From: Wyeomyia smithii
Taxonomy: Eukaryota; Arthropoda; Insecta; Diptera; Culicidae
Length of the DNA stretch: 64,000 nucleotides
Assembly (NCBI RefSeq): GCF_029784165.1
Contig: NC_073695.1
Span: forward strand, 241,402,089-241,466,088
Direction of reading: 5' to 3'
Shown piece after piece: positions 43,793 to 56,248 of the stretch. The stretch's first letter is position 1. Each line of letters starts with the position of its first letter. Below the pieces are notes generated by a model. It saw only the letters and a program-made list of their open reading frames with translations. It was not told the DNA's origin and did not search any database. The position numbers were made by a program, and so were the translations under genes.

Positions 43793-43825
43793 CTGACGAT
43801 GAAGACTGATCAGTGACGAAACGTT
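43793..43825 (+). ncRNA. Minimal hammerhead motif, intact core
   Basis: CTGACGA (43793-43799), a palindromic ACTGATCAGT in the stem II position (43805-43814), and GAAACGTT (43818-43825; U is allowed at the cleavage position). Left member of the inverted pair. Confidence 0.5.
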
Positions 43826-44342
43826 GGACAGCACAAAACAAAGGTCGTTTTAACCTAACGCTTCTATGCAACTTTTTCAACAAATTTTCAAATAAAAACT
43901 CACATCTTGACTAATAGTTAAAGAAGCAGTTTTATGAATGTCACTGGTCAACTGAAAAAAATGAAAGGTTACAACTTTTCAACCATTCATGTGAAATTTG
44001 ATGCCTCTAGCCGATGTCAAATTACGTCAAAGTGTCGCATAGTAATTGTTGGCCCGGTTCGGCGCTTGAACGTTATGTTTAAAGGGAAAACTCATTCAAG
44101 TCTCTGAAAAAATGTTGGTGGTTAAGGGCATCAACATTCACAGGCATGATTAAAAGGCTATAATCTTTCATTTTTTTCCAGTTGACCAGTATAATTTAAC
44201 ATTCATAGAAGTGCTTGTTAAACTTTCACTTAGAAAGTAAATTTTCAAATAAAAATTTATTAAAAAGTTACATAGAAGCATTAGTTTTATTATCGGCTGA
44301 GCAGTATCAAAAAAGTAAAACGACCTTTGTTTTGTACTGTCC

Positions 44343-44375
44343 AACGTTTCGTCACTGATCAGTCATCATCTTCAG
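44343..44375 (-). ncRNA. Minimal hammerhead motif, intact core
   Basis: On the minus strand: CTGAAGA (rc of 44369-44375), the palindrome ACTGATCAGT (44354-44363), and GAAACGTT (rc of 44343-44350). Right member of the inverted pair. Confidence 0.5.
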
Positions 44376-44495
44376 GATAAGCCGCCTTTACATTAGAACA
44401 GCAGGAAGTCGATTATGTGTGGCCCGAACCATCCCAATTAGTGTTGACAGTGAACCTAAAAAATCATGACAAGGAACAAATAAGGTTATTTTCCT

Positions 44496-44527
44496 CTGAA
44501 GATGTCACTGATCAGTAATGAAACGTC
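44496..44527 (+). ncRNA. Minimal hammerhead motif, intact core
   Basis: CTGAAGA (44496-44502), ACTGATCAGT (44507-44516), and GAAACGTC (44520-44527), followed by GGACAG as in the other copies. Confidence 0.5.
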
Positions 44528-44731
44528 GGACAGTCCAAAACAAAGGTCGTTCTACTTTGTTGAGACTGTTCAGCTAAAAGTACTTCTAACACTCAAATGA
44601 ATTCAGTATTCTCTCAGCAACAGTTACATGAAGTAATTTCGTAAATATCGATTTTGGAAGATTTTGGATTTTGGAAGATTTTCTTAACAAATGTTTTCGA
44701 AAGCATTATTTTCTCGGAAATAATAAATATC

Positions 44732-44748
44732 GTGGGTTCAAGTCCCGT
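44732..44748 (+). other. tRNA-like T arm / Pol III B box
   Basis: GTGGGTTCAAGTCCCGT folds as a 5-bp T stem with a 7-nt TTCAAGT loop and matches the B box. It is followed by GGTATATTTTTCC. No A box or acceptor stem is seen upstream, so this is a tRNA-derived or SINE fragment rather than a tRNA gene. Related motifs occur at 53615, 56249 and 58387. Confidence 0.45.
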
Positions 44749-45203
44749 CGGGATGCGGTATATTTTTCCAAATCTGTATCATATTTCCAGTTCGCGTATT
44801 TTTCGTTTTCCCTACTGCACACATTGTCTGCTTGATGAATTTGAATGTTAACGGGTAGAAGCCGTTGTTAAAAACAGAAATTTAGTTCGAAAAAAAAATT
44901 TTTTGTATCTTGCTGTTGATTTTCTGTTGGGTTGATATTCCAACAGTTACCTTGATATATGCTAATTAAAGCCCACAAATAAATCGCGGTGACTAGTTTG
45001 TGCAATAAGGAACACAGAAAATTTAATCAGAAATGAAAAAAGAGATTTCAATGTTTTTTTGCCAAAAAATGAGATTTTAAATAGCTTAGATTGAAACTAT
45101 GATTAAAAAATCTTATATCTTTCCATCATTGACACAATCATAAATAAAAAAGACCACACAAAAGTATATTCTGCATTAAATTAAATTAAGTAGTTTTTCT
45201 ACC

Positions 45204-45235
45204 GACGTTTCGGTCCAATCTTGAAGGTCGGGAAC
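45204..45235 (-). ncRNA. Hammerhead-like motif, CTTCAAGA variant
   Basis: GAAACGTC (rc of 45204-45211) preceded by GACCTTCAAGATTGGACC. The catalytic box CTGANGA is replaced by CTTCAAGA and stem II is very short. Confidence 0.35.
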
Positions 45236-45690
45236 ATTGAGTAGCGCAGCAAGTATTGGAAGAATCGTTTTATTTTCTCCTAAATCTCGTGCAAAAAATA
45301 TGTCGACATTGTGTCAAGAAAATATTTAAAATTGTTGTGTGTAAGCGATATGATCTCAAGTAATGGCTTCGAAACGGCACTATTATTAGAAAATAGGAAA
45401 CGGAAAAAAAATCGACTCAGTGTTAACCTGCTTAAAAACATCATTAATTGGCCCCACAATAATTCATTGCTGAAACGAACAAACTATAAATATCTATACA
45501 GCGTGAACGAGTCGCAGGATGAGAAGATGATGAATTCGAGTCGTGATGAATAACTTGTTGAGTCGCTTACGAGCAGTTCCACGAAAAATTTCCCTTTTTT
45601 ATTATTTTTTAAACATAGGTAATTCCATGAGTAAAAGAAACAATTTTGTGCTATTGGTTTAATTTTTAAAAACACGACTCATTTTTGAGA

Positions 45691-46207
45691 AGGGGTCATC
45701 CACAAATTACGTAAGGGTTTAGGGGGAGGGGGGGTGTATCCAAATTTCTTACGAATGCTTACGAAGGGGAGAGGGGAATCAAGAGAATCTTACGTAAGAT
45801 TGAAAAAGTTGAAAAAAACTGAAAAAAAAGTTTACAAAACTAAAACAGAATAAAATTAGTTGAATTATTTATCGATGCGATCTTAACAGTTGAACCTTGG
45901 GTAAGCAGTGGATTCGCTGTCGCTGGGTGATTGCGTGCTTTACTTCATTTCTACTTAATTTTGAATTTTGTTTACTTTAACATAGTATTAACTGTATTAA
46001 CTTGTTTTGTTTTATCCTCTACGAATATGCTATGTGTAAAAAAAATGTTTTACCTTCGAAAATATTTTTTTTCCCCTAAAAAGACAATCTTACGTAAGAT
46101 TCGTGGGGGGAAATGGGTAATGCAAAATCTTACTAATCCATATTATTGGGGGAGGGGGAGATCGGAAATTTCGAAAAAAGTCCTTACATAATTAATGGAT
46201 GACGCCG
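45691..46207. mobile_element. MITE with GTCATCCA-type ends
   Basis: The left GGGGTCATCCACAAATTACG and, from the right, GGCGTCATCCATTAATTATG are TIRs of about 25 bp, each followed by a G-rich GGGGGAGGGG block and TTACGTAAGATT motifs. Similar elements are common in insects as I recall. The target duplication is not clear. No transposase. Confidence 0.7.
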
Positions 46208-46900
46208 AAGCTATTGTAAAATGATATGTTTGGAAGGTATTGATGGTTACAAATATTTTTAAAGCCAGTTTTCTTGTTCGGTGTGACGTCGTCGGCAAAG
46301 TTACAGATAGTAAATTTGTCTTTCCAAAAAAATTCAATTCGAAAAAAAAAATTATTTGAAAAAAAGTTATAAGAAAAATTGAGAATGATTACCTAAATAA
46401 GCTAATTTATTTGAAATCTAATTTTTTTTATGAAAACTACAAAGATTACCTGAACATTGAAAACTGTTCGAGCATGGAGAAATCAAGGAAAAATAGTTAT
46501 AATTTAAAAAAAAAAGTTTTCACAATTTTTTTTTCTTGTTAAAGAGACAAATTGCTATCTAAAATTTTGCTTAAGACACTACATCTATCAAACAAGCCGT
46601 TTTGTTTGTTGAAGTTTTTTTAATCGCCAATAGAGCGCTCCCTTTATTCAAATCTCTGTGCAAATTTCAGCCAAATCAAAAATGGATATTCCTCTGAGAT
46701 AAACCAGACATCGCGAATAATTTTAGTACTGGTGGTCTACCGGGTATCATATTCTGTAGGTAAATGTTAACTTAGTTTTTGAATCCGAATTCGGTTATTG
46801 AGTAAACATTAAGAACTACAGCTTTTCTCATATGAAACCGATATATTAAAAAACAGAAACGTTCTTCCAAAATGGGCTACGCAACTTTCTCAATTTTGCA

Positions 46901-46925
46901 ACCTTCAAGATTTGACCGAAACGTC
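46901..46925 (+). ncRNA. Hammerhead-like motif, CTTCAAGA variant
   Basis: CCTTCAAGATTTGACC then GAAACGTC (46918-46925). Right member of the variant-2 pair. Confidence 0.35.
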
Positions 46926-46999
46926 GGCAGAAAAACCTAATGTAATTTAATGCAGAATATACCTTGGTATGACATTTTTTATATATTTTTGTGTCATCA

Positions 47000-48130
47000 A
47001 TAGAAAAAATAACAGTTTTTAGTTATCGTAGCTTTAATTTATAGACTATTACAAATTTCAACTTTTTGGCACAAGAAATTACCAAGGTTCACCCTATTCA
47101 TTTCTAATAATTAATTTTTAGCTGCATTTTTATCGGTAACAGTAAATAATATTCAGTATCACGCTGTTGATTTTGTTAGCGGTGATATCCCAAAAATTAC
47201 CTCAGGTGACGTCAATTCAAGCCCCCCAAATATCATAATGACCAGTTTGTTCAAAAAGAAAATTCATACCTACGCAGAAAGTTGTTCTTCTTGATTCGTA
47301 CTCATCATTTTCTCTACTATCGGATAAATATTCGTATGTTTCTCTACAAATCGTACAAGCCAAAATTTATTCTTTTTAGCTGGTTTTGATTAAAAACTGA
47401 CGAAAATCTTCGTTTATTTTATATCCCTTGGGTCTACTCGAGGATTTTTGATCAAGCGACCAAGAAATCTACGAAAATGTACATGAAAAATTTATTACAG
47501 CCGTATTCGTTTTAGAAAAGGTGCAGAATAATGATGCAACTAGAATTAAAACAATTTCAGTTATTTTATTATAAAATTGAGTTGAAGGATAGATAGAAGT
47601 AATTTAAAATGTTTTTATGAGGAATTCCTAACATCATGTTTTTACAGATATCCTCAAAATAATTGCACTCAAAAAGAAAGTTTTTGGAATCAGTTCTTCA
47701 AAATATACTTTGTTGAAAATCCAAGCCAAATCCTCGTGAGCTGGCATGCTTAAGCGCCAAAATAAACCACGATAACTGATTTGTCCCATAAGCAAACCAG
47801 AAAGGTAGTCTTCATGATTCGTATTTATCATCTTCTATTCCTTCGAAATGGTTCGTTTTGCCATGCTGAGATATTCGTTCACGGTGTGTAGATATTTCTA
47901 TAGATTTTAACACATCGCAATGCCAAAACTATTAGTTTTTTTTCATTTCAACATGGTGACTCAAACCATCAAGGGTCAAATTATTGACGTTCTTGAGCAG
48001 GTCGAAAGTTTTCAGATTCTAATTTACTAATGAAAGTGTCGTTTCCAAACCATCAGTTTAAAAAACAATTTTTGAAATTATCTTAGCACAATAAAAACAA
48101 CTAGATTGGGACCGCCAGGATACCAAGATT
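47000..48130. other. AT-rich stretch, no clear feature
   Basis: Repeated AATTCAAGCC and CATAATGACCAGTTTG-like phrases (47210-47250, 47735-47785) hint at further diverged copies of the neighbouring repeat family, but no boundaries can be set. Confidence 0.35.
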
Positions 48131-48332
48131 AAGGTATCAAGGTAACTTTTTGTTTTTAAACTGAATTTGCTTATTGAACAGATCAGCAAATACAACAGCT
48201 TTTGATCTATCATATTGTAGTCTATACTTCGCTAACATGAACATTCTCTCAAAATCACCTGCAGTATAAATGTAGAAATAAATTGGTGTTACGACGCTGC
48301 CGTAAACGTAAAGTTTTATTTTTGATTTTCCA

Positions 48333-48357
48333 ACCTTCAAGATTGGACCGAAACGTC
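48333..48357 (+). ncRNA. Hammerhead-like motif, CTTCAAGA variant
   Basis: CCTTCAAGATTGGACC then GAAACGTC (48350-48357). Third copy of variant 2. Confidence 0.35.
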
Positions 48358-51300
48358 GGCAGTAGTACATAGTATTTTTTTGTGACAACAGTAGAACAAG
48401 AACTGGCAATTGCCATCGTAGCTTTTAAACCTACTATTTTGAATATCAGCTTTTTAAGAAGTATAAAAACGTTGAGGTTCTCGTTCTTTATTTCTAATTG
48501 AACTTTGTGGGTTCCTGAGACGACTTCGACAACTTTTTCCGTCCAACATGACAAACGCCAAAGGTCAAGTCTAGCAAGCCAAACCCGCTTGATGAATCAC
48601 TTACCCGCCTTTTTTTCCTCTACCTCGCGTACCGATTAGAACGGCTAAAGGTAAACCACAGGCGGGGACCATTGGAGCTTTAGAATTTTCACCCGAACGG
48701 TTCGTTGTTGTGAAAGCTCCATTCCATTCACGCCTCCTTATTTTAGAGCGAAGAATTTCCGCTCAACCTGGCGCGCGTGGGTGGACTGGCTTGTTTCTTC
48801 CAGCAGCGCTGGGTCCATAAATACCCGCCCCGCATGTACCGACCGACCGTAACTCCTTCGTCATTTAATTCCATTTCAATCATCGCTTGCCGGAGAAACA
48901 CGCTTTAAAGAAAACTCATTTGTAACGGCATTTCCAACCATTACGCCCTTCCTCCCCCGCGCGTACACAGTTTCCGAAACGCGAACAGCACGATCCGGGA
49001 GAGGAGAAAAAAGATTATAATTAACAATAATGAACTGTTAATAAACGTTTGCTTGGTGCTAAGTCGAACTCGTTTCCGAGAGATGAAGGAGAAGGAGGCT
49101 GTAAGTTCCAAGCGAGCACCCGAGAGGTGACGATAAATCCAACAAAATCCATTTATCATAATGCAAACCCGGTTTGGCTGGGAGTGCGATTGTTGTTTAT
49201 TGGAAAACACTCGAACGCCTTCGTTTTTCACCCTCCCCTTTCGAGTTCGTTCGGTTTTCGATAAATAATGATCAATCAGTTGTCACTCGTGAACCGAACC
49301 AACGAACTTGGCGGAAAATTTTCGTTTTCGTCATTTTTGTATGCGTTACGTTTCATCATACGCTGCGTGGAGAATTTAAAAATACGGTAACGACACGGTA
49401 CAGGGAGGCCAATTTGTCACCGAAAGTATGACACAAATGAGAACAATGTTGGCCGGGCTGCCAGCTGGCGGTGCTTGGAGAAGACAAAATCGACATGAGT
49501 CAGAGCGCGCGTAAGAGAACGCAGATGATTGATCGGTTCAGAACATTTATACTTCATTAGATTTGATCACCCGACGCAGACTTTTGCTATTGCAGAAAAA
49601 AAAATGCTGGGTTGAAGATTAAAAATCCTCAATCATTTTACCCCAATAATGTGAACAACTAAGCGGGTAAGGGATGCTGTACACACGAAGCAACTAATCT
49701 ATCTGCATTACGGTCTGGCAGTCAATCTAATCTTTTACCTCTCCATCTTCCTCCGCTCTTTTGGCCAGTTTTCGCCGTTGTCGTGTTGTGGTCATGTTCA
49801 TTTATCATCTCTAGGCTTCGCTCCGTTTCTCCCGTAGGAGAAACCAAGCGAAACACTTTAAAGCCCTCCTGCCTGGTTCCCTGCCGAGAAAATACCGAAA
49901 CCGTTTACGGACATTCAGAATCTGTCAGAAAAAGAATGATTGAATACGAAACATTGTCGTTCATTAGTTCTGTTAAACGTGTCAATCTTCTGCCCTAAGC
50001 CAGCGGGATTACATTGTCCCCCCGGTTCGGGAAACGGGTTACCACGCTTGGTATTCGGCGATGACCCCTATGGGTACTCTGACTCATTAGAATCTGGCCA
50101 CCATTAGCACTCATGCAAGGGTTTGTGCATGCATAAAACCAACGCTGATTTGTGTGTGTGTGTGTACGTGCGTGCTGGGTGTGACATCTGACAGTCGAAT
50201 TAAAGAGTAGAGACCGGCACTTGCGTTCGTAGACCACGCGATCTAACCGAACGGTAATTGAAGTAAATTGGTAATCGATGGGATGCGATTTGAGTTTTGC
50301 CGTCACGACCAGCACCGGTCCCGGGATGTGACCGTGTGTCAATTAGCTGACATTTCACCAGGTATAAATTAATTATACAAATATTGGCGCTCCAACCGAC
50401 CGCAAGCCGAAACCGGACGCAAGGGCGCTTGACGCTATGACGAGTCAATTCGTGCTGTGCTCACACCACAACGATCGAAGCAAGTTGTATTTTTTGAATT
50501 TGTAACGATTTATAGAAGTTATGCTAAGCCAGTTTTGACTTCTTTGTATTCTATGCTAGGGTACGATTCACCAAAAAACACTTCTTTCTTTGTGGTCAAA
50601 TTTAGTTATTCTATAACTAACAACCGCTAGTCGATGGAAACAATAGTGCACACCCCGACTGCTTTTCACGGTTATCGCCAAGATCCCGGTGCGATAGTGT
50701 GTCCATGCGAACACCATCCATCTTCCGGGGGAAGCGGAGCGACCAAGCTTCCAAGAAGCATTATCTAATCTATAAGAAGTTAATTCCGTTCCGCTTTTCT
50801 TCTCGTTTGCCGCCTGACTGCAAGTTCGCCGGAGTCAAGTGCCACATACAAACCGCTTCGGTGAATCCTGGGCAGAAATTGGAACGAGAGTAAATAGAAA
50901 AAAAAAGAAACCGAAGAAATGGAAGAAAATTAATACTCAAGTGTCCTGTGTATGTCAGGCGCACTGTGTATGTGGATAGAAGATAAAAATAAGATACCAC
51001 TTTTACTCTCTGTGTCGCCCGGTTCAAGTGTCCTCGTTCTCGTGCCCTGAAGCAGGTTGATAAAAGATTCGCTCGCTTACGACACTAGTTTCAAACCCGT
51101 CCCGGTAAACGTGCACCCGGCAGGCGAACTCACAAGAAATAATACCATTGTTTATTATCTTTATAATCATCAATTTATATTTGTACTTAAATATCGGAAA
51201 AACTTTTCGCCTTCGGCGACAACAAGGACGGCACCGACGACAACGACGACGTCGACAACATTGCCATCTTGAACGACAGACAGGACGAACCTCATTGGCA

Positions 51301-51630
51301 CTGGCTTCCGTTCTCGCTCCGGAATTACAGACAAACGGAAACTAGCAATTCAGCTGCCACCACAATAGACTATTGTAGACAGCTGGAGCGGCGGGATCTA
51401 GCAAGCCATGATTAGACTTTCTTCGATTACTGCCACTCGCCGGGTCCAATTTGCACTGGCAATCCAATCCTCCCGCGCTCAGTTCAAACCCACCCGGCGG
51501 TTGTTGACGATTGTAATATAAAGACAATTTATACAGCATTGCAAGCATCCCGGCGCAATGAGCCGCAAACAACAGTGCCGCCATTCGACCCAGTCCAGCC
51601 GGTTTGGCTTTGGTTGGCTTGCTGACTGTC

Positions 51631-51647
51631 TGCCTGCCTGCCTGCCT
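51631..51647. repeat. (TGCC)n microsatellite
   Basis: Four TGCC units plus a partial one. Confidence 0.9.
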
Positions 51648-52229
51648 AACTGACACAAACATTGACAGAGCGTTAATAGACTTTGCCTTCCGCTCTAGCG
51701 CGACCGATGAGCGCCGCCACGGAAAATATTCAGCTCAAAAGTTGGACCTTCTACAGAGCAGAAAGCCCGCCGCGACACATCCTGACTAATGCCTGACGCT
51801 GCTGATTCTAATTAAAGTTATTTCAACCGAAATATTACACTTCCAATTGGTTTTTAATGGCTAATTAGAAGGCTGTGTCTTCTGTGCCCAACGACTGCCT
51901 GAGTATTGCGTAAACCGAGAGAGAGAGAGAGCAAACAAGCCGCAGGCAGATCGAAGCAATCGATCATTTCCTCCGAAATTCGATTCGAAAATGCTCTCGT
52001 ATCAAGTTGCCATGGTTGCTGGTTAGCTGCTATGGCTTTATGGTACTTTGTCTGTATCACTCGTACAAAACGTTCCGCTCTTGTGTCAATCACGCGAAAA
52101 CATAACCAAGTTTTATTGCCGTACTTCTAGATGAAAACATCCATCCAGACTGCTTTTTCTCGGCCATTTGTTACCCGCACTATTATGCTGGTGGATTTGC
52201 TTGGTGCCTTACGCGTGACTTAATGTGAC

Positions 52230-52254
52230 AATAACAACAACAACAACAACAACA
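52230..52254. repeat. (AAC)n microsatellite
   Basis: Seven to eight AAC triplets. Confidence 0.9.
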
Positions 52255-52329
52255 GAGATAGCTTCCCACACTAATTAACCACGAGTGATTCATGAGCCGG
52301 CGAGTGTCGGGCAAACCAATTCCGTGATG

Positions 52330-53490
52330 ATGTGTAAAGTGTATGGTGTTATGAGGTCTAAGGAAGGATTAGTCATACGATTGACAGTGAAACAGACTGT
52401 TTATGAAGAGATAATGTATAGCAAATGATGGATCCTAATAAATAACAATAAGGAGGTATTCAACCATATTTTGACAACGTTACATATTATGTTTCCAATT
52501 TCATGCATCGAATAGCAATTTGAAAAGGAAAAAACACTAAAACTAAAATTGACGAAGAAATGTTCAAAGAAAAAAATAATAATAGCGGTTCTCATAGCGC
52601 TCAAATCTCAAATTTTGAAATACTGATGAATTCGCAGGAAACCACAAAGATTTTAATTTCAGAGCTAGTTTTTGAGCTTTTGCAACCAATCGAATTGAAA
52701 TCGGTCTAACGACGATCAAATAAAAGCAAATTTCTTGCTCTTGTTATTTTTTCGCAGTTACCGTCCCTAACTGCTTACAACTACCACTACAACGACTGAA
52801 GTTATCTTTTATTATCTATTTTCGTACTTAGTTTATGAGCCTTTTCTATTTTGAAATGCATGAAATTCCAAATCAAAGCAACCTTTAGCAACTATGAATA
52901 AAAGATTCACGTATTCTGTTCCACAAACGCGTCTCGGTGGGGAACGCCAACAACTGAGCATCTCGTGAAGAAACACACATTCTCTCTCTCTTATGTCGAA
53001 TTCGTTTTTACGGCAGGAGTATCCCATCCCGGACTACGCTTTGCAGCTGAATAAAAAACACTTTCCGAGCAGTTGCAATGGTGTGCGTAATACCAGAGGT
53101 AGCTGTCACTTTTGTTTTGGTCATTATCGCCATTGTCTTTTATCGCGTTTGTGCTACTGTACGAAAAATTTGCCAATTTACAGAAAAATGACATAATAAC
53201 AAAATAAAATAAACAAAATTCAACCTGATGTTTGACACGCGAAGAACGATAATCGAAGCACACCGATTTTGACACATTTTTTTTTTATTTTGACACATAC
53301 GTGTGAATGTGTTAGTGTCTTCAAAACTGCACTCTGTTTCTTGTGCGGACTGTCCGGGACAGAAAAAGGGTAGTCCGGGATAGTCCGGAAAATGTAAAAA
53401 CACAACAGTGATAGGACAAAGTGTAGTCCGCAGGGTAGCTACACCGCAAAAACGAAAACGACATTAGTTACAAAAATAAATCCTACGAAG
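52330..53490. other. Mixed AT-rich stretch, no gene identified
   Basis: Only short spurious frames. A local repeat of AGTCCGGGA and GTCCGGGACAG occurs at 53350-53390. Confidence 0.4.
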
Positions 53491-53554
53491 CAGTGTGTAG
53501 TGTTAATCGAGGCGTGTTACGAACGGGACACAATAGTAGAGTGTGATACGATGT

Positions 53555-53626
53555 TGGTCTTAGGTGAAATCACCTTACCAGTAGTTGAATTGGCCGTAGA
53601 CATCTAAGATTGTGGGTTCGAAGTCC
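53555..53626 (+). other. tRNA-like Pol III promoter boxes at the element end
   Basis: An A-box-like TGGTCTTAGG (53555-53564) and a B box GGTTCGAAGTCC (53615-53626) lie 60 nt apart. The B box sits in a 5-bp T-arm-like stem. This resembles a SINE or a tRNA pseudogene inside the terminal repeat. Confidence 0.4.
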
Positions 53627-54410
53627 ATGTTTCATGAACATCTAAATGGAATATTTTAAAAAGCCTGTACTTTTACCAATCATAATCACTCAAGCATAAT
53701 AAAAGACTAATTCTTTCAGTAAATTAATACCGAATGTGAATTTTCGTGTCATTGGGATTTCGAAAATCTTTGCTAAATCCAGCACAAAAAATTATATACA
53801 GTCGAAACCGGAAGATTTTCGCTTTTGAAATCCTTTACCGTAAACTTGTTGTGCAAACATTGTTGTGCAAATCATAACGTAATGTGCAATGCGCTTGCGC
53901 AATGCTTCTAGCTTCGATGCCAATTTGAACAGAATTGAGCATGCATAAACAAAACAAAAAATTCTGGCCTAAAGATTAGAAAGAGAGCTTACATATACAC
54001 ATTCTCACTTAGCTCTGATCTTGTTTGTTGTTGAGTAAGAGAAATTTTAGTTGTCGCCCGTTATACACTTCAATACAATTTAAAAAGAATTAAATGTTTT
54101 ACTAATTTACTAACCAAAAAGCAAATTTTTCAGTAAAATTATATAAAACACTAATTTTCAACGGGTTATTGGGATCTTTTTTCTAAACATGACTTTTTTT
54201 TTCAGCAAGGCATTAATAAAACTTCTTAGAAAAAAAAAAACAAGAATAAAATCAAATCACATTTTTTCTGGGCACTTCGTACGCTAATCAGCTTTTGGAT
54301 TCGAAAAAAATTTCAAGCCTAATTAACTTGTATCCTAGCGGTAATACATTCAATTTTACCATGATTGTGTTGCATAAAACCGGATTCAGAAACGCTTGTC
54401 ATTTTTTTTA

Positions 54411-54623
54411 AACCAGACAGCTTTCAGCTGTCTGAACTTTGGCCGGACTTCCACTGCCATTCTTGCGAATTATTGTTGAGGTCTGCAGGAAATTATACAC
54501 AGTCGAAACTGGAAGATTTTTGCTCTTAAAATGGTCTACCGTGAACTTTTTTCCCGAGATTTGTATGCAATACCTAAAGAACTGTACAATGTGCTCGCGC
54601 AATGCTTCTTGTTTTGACGCCAT
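54411..54623 (-). pseudogene. N-terminal fragment of Tc1/mariner-type transposase
   Basis: From the ATG at 54623 the minus strand encodes MASKQEALREHIVQFFRYC followed by GKKFTVDHFKSKNLPVSTVY and GSGSPAKVQT. A helix-turn-helix followed by a G(S/R)GRPAK-like linker is the usual DNA-binding start of such transposases. The catalytic D..D..D/E domain is missing. A more decayed copy lies at about 53795-53935 on the same strand. The frame continues upstream to 54674, but the MASK start fits better. Confidence 0.55.
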
Positions 54624-56248
54624 TTCTAACAGAACAAAACAAGCATAAACAAAACAAAAAATACTAACATTCATAGGAGAAAGAGAGCTTACGTATACCT
54701 ATTCTTATTCAGTTCTGAGTGTGTTTGTTGTTGAGTATGAGATTTTAGTTGTCATCCATTGAACACTTCAATGAAATTTAAGAATAGTCTGAGTGTTCAC
54801 TCATACCTCAAGCTTTTGTGTGAGCAAAAAAAAAACAATACCCTAAGCATAACCAAATAGCAAATCTTCCAGTAAAATTATACGGAAGACGGATTTCATG
54901 CATCATTGACACCTTCAAATGTTTTGCTCAACAAGGCTTTACTAGGACTACTCAGCAAGGCTATGATAAAACTTCTCAGAAACAAAAAAAACTCACATTT
55001 TTACTAGTTATTTCATACATTGAATCCAGGAAAGCTCATCTTAGTTTTGTTTTTGCAATTAAAACTGATACAAATTTCATTTTCATTTTATGTCACCCCC
55101 CCCTCCTCCCTCTTCAAAAATGTTGAAAATTGGAAAGGGAAGAAAAAAAAGCTCAAGCCGTTTTGTTAATATTATTGACTTTTCGACAGCGTAGATGCTC
55201 AATTTAGCAACAAACAAGTCCAGTGACAGTGGAAGTGCATCAGAAGGCAAGCCAAATGATTAATAATAAAAATAATGTGATATTTTTCAACACACTCTGC
55301 ATGCAAGTTACAAACTTGCACACAATTTTTATGAAAGCTATTTCCTTTTTTTTCTTCTCAGTCTTATAAATTTTTTGCCCTCCCCTTAGCTAACTTAGAC
55401 AACCGTGGACATAAAAACTATTCAAAATTTGTATCAGCCTAAAACAGTTTTAAGCAGTCTCGACATAATTCCTTTTTTTAATTTTTAATTTGATTTTATT
55501 CACAAATCGAACACGATAAATTTGTTCGAAATTATGTAGATGTTAAATTTGTAGTTACCGGAAGGTTTTTCATTAAAGAATATCTTATGGACATTTGAGT
55601 GGAAAATTCAATAAATCCTAGTCTCAGCAAGGTTCAAACATAACTAAAGGGCTATTTCGTTAGCAATATGTATAATACCGAATATGGGTCATCCTATCAC
55701 AAGTAACTCAAGTGTTCTCAGATTTGGCTGAAATTTCGGGGATTGGTTCATATAAGGTCACTATGCAAAAATCTCAACTTTGGCGCTAACTGGACCAACC
55801 CTCGTTCCGTGAGATCCTCTTTTTTCTTATTAGCAAAACAGTTACAGCATTTTTAGAGAATAAAGTCAAATTTTCTCTGGTTTTAAACCATTTTTTTGTC
55901 TAAGTTTATTTGCGGATATGTTATATCCATGGGCATTCTAGAAATTTGAAATTAAAGAAATTGATATTCAAAAGATATCAACCTATATCTTATTATATTC
56001 TGGTGTCGAATTTGACAATTTCATCGTGTTCCTGAGAATCTTTTACATGACAAGCACCGATCACTCAGAGGTATTGTGAGCAAAAATCGAGTTACAGCGG
56101 TTTTAAGAAACAAAGTCACATGAGCTCTGGTTTTCTTACAATGTCTGTCTATAAATTATCACTGGAATCGTTGCCAACTGAATGCGAAAAATAACCAGAA
56201 AGTGAGGATGTGAATTAGGCCTAGAAAAAATTATACCTAATCTAAGCT

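Larger units (their letters stand above)
43785..44400. repeat. Inverted pair of Penelope-type repeats
   Basis: The plus-strand arm (about 43785-44010) and the minus-strand arm (about 44120-44385) match through the hammerhead core, GGACAG...CAAAACAAAGGTCGTTTTA, TGCTTCTATG and GGTCAACTG...AAAAAATGAAAG. A third, direct copy of the start lies at 44490-44560. Penelope elements are known for mixed direct and inverted terminal repeats. Confidence 0.7.
45150..46985. repeat. Inverted pair of Penelope-type repeats, variant 2
   Basis: The plus-strand sequence at 46910-46985 (GAAACGTCGGCAGAAAAAC ... TTTAATGCAGAATATA) is the reverse complement of 45160-45215, and a MITE lies between. A third copy, direct with the right one, is at 48320-48370. 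All three share ACCTTCAAGATT before the GAAACGTCGG core. Confidence 0.6.
48560..52330. other. GC-richer non-repetitive island, no gene identified
   Basis: Balanced composition with CpG-rich patches (48730-48960, 49440-49520, 50000-50430, 51050-51800). I see no protein domain or confident exon. It carries (TGCC)n at 51631-51647 and (AAC)n at 52230-52254. Probably host intronic or regulatory DNA. Confidence 0.4.

Noticed and set aside
44732..44748. Possible tRNA gene
   Set aside because: Only the T arm is convincing; no acceptor stem, D arm or anticodon arm in the preceding 80 bases.
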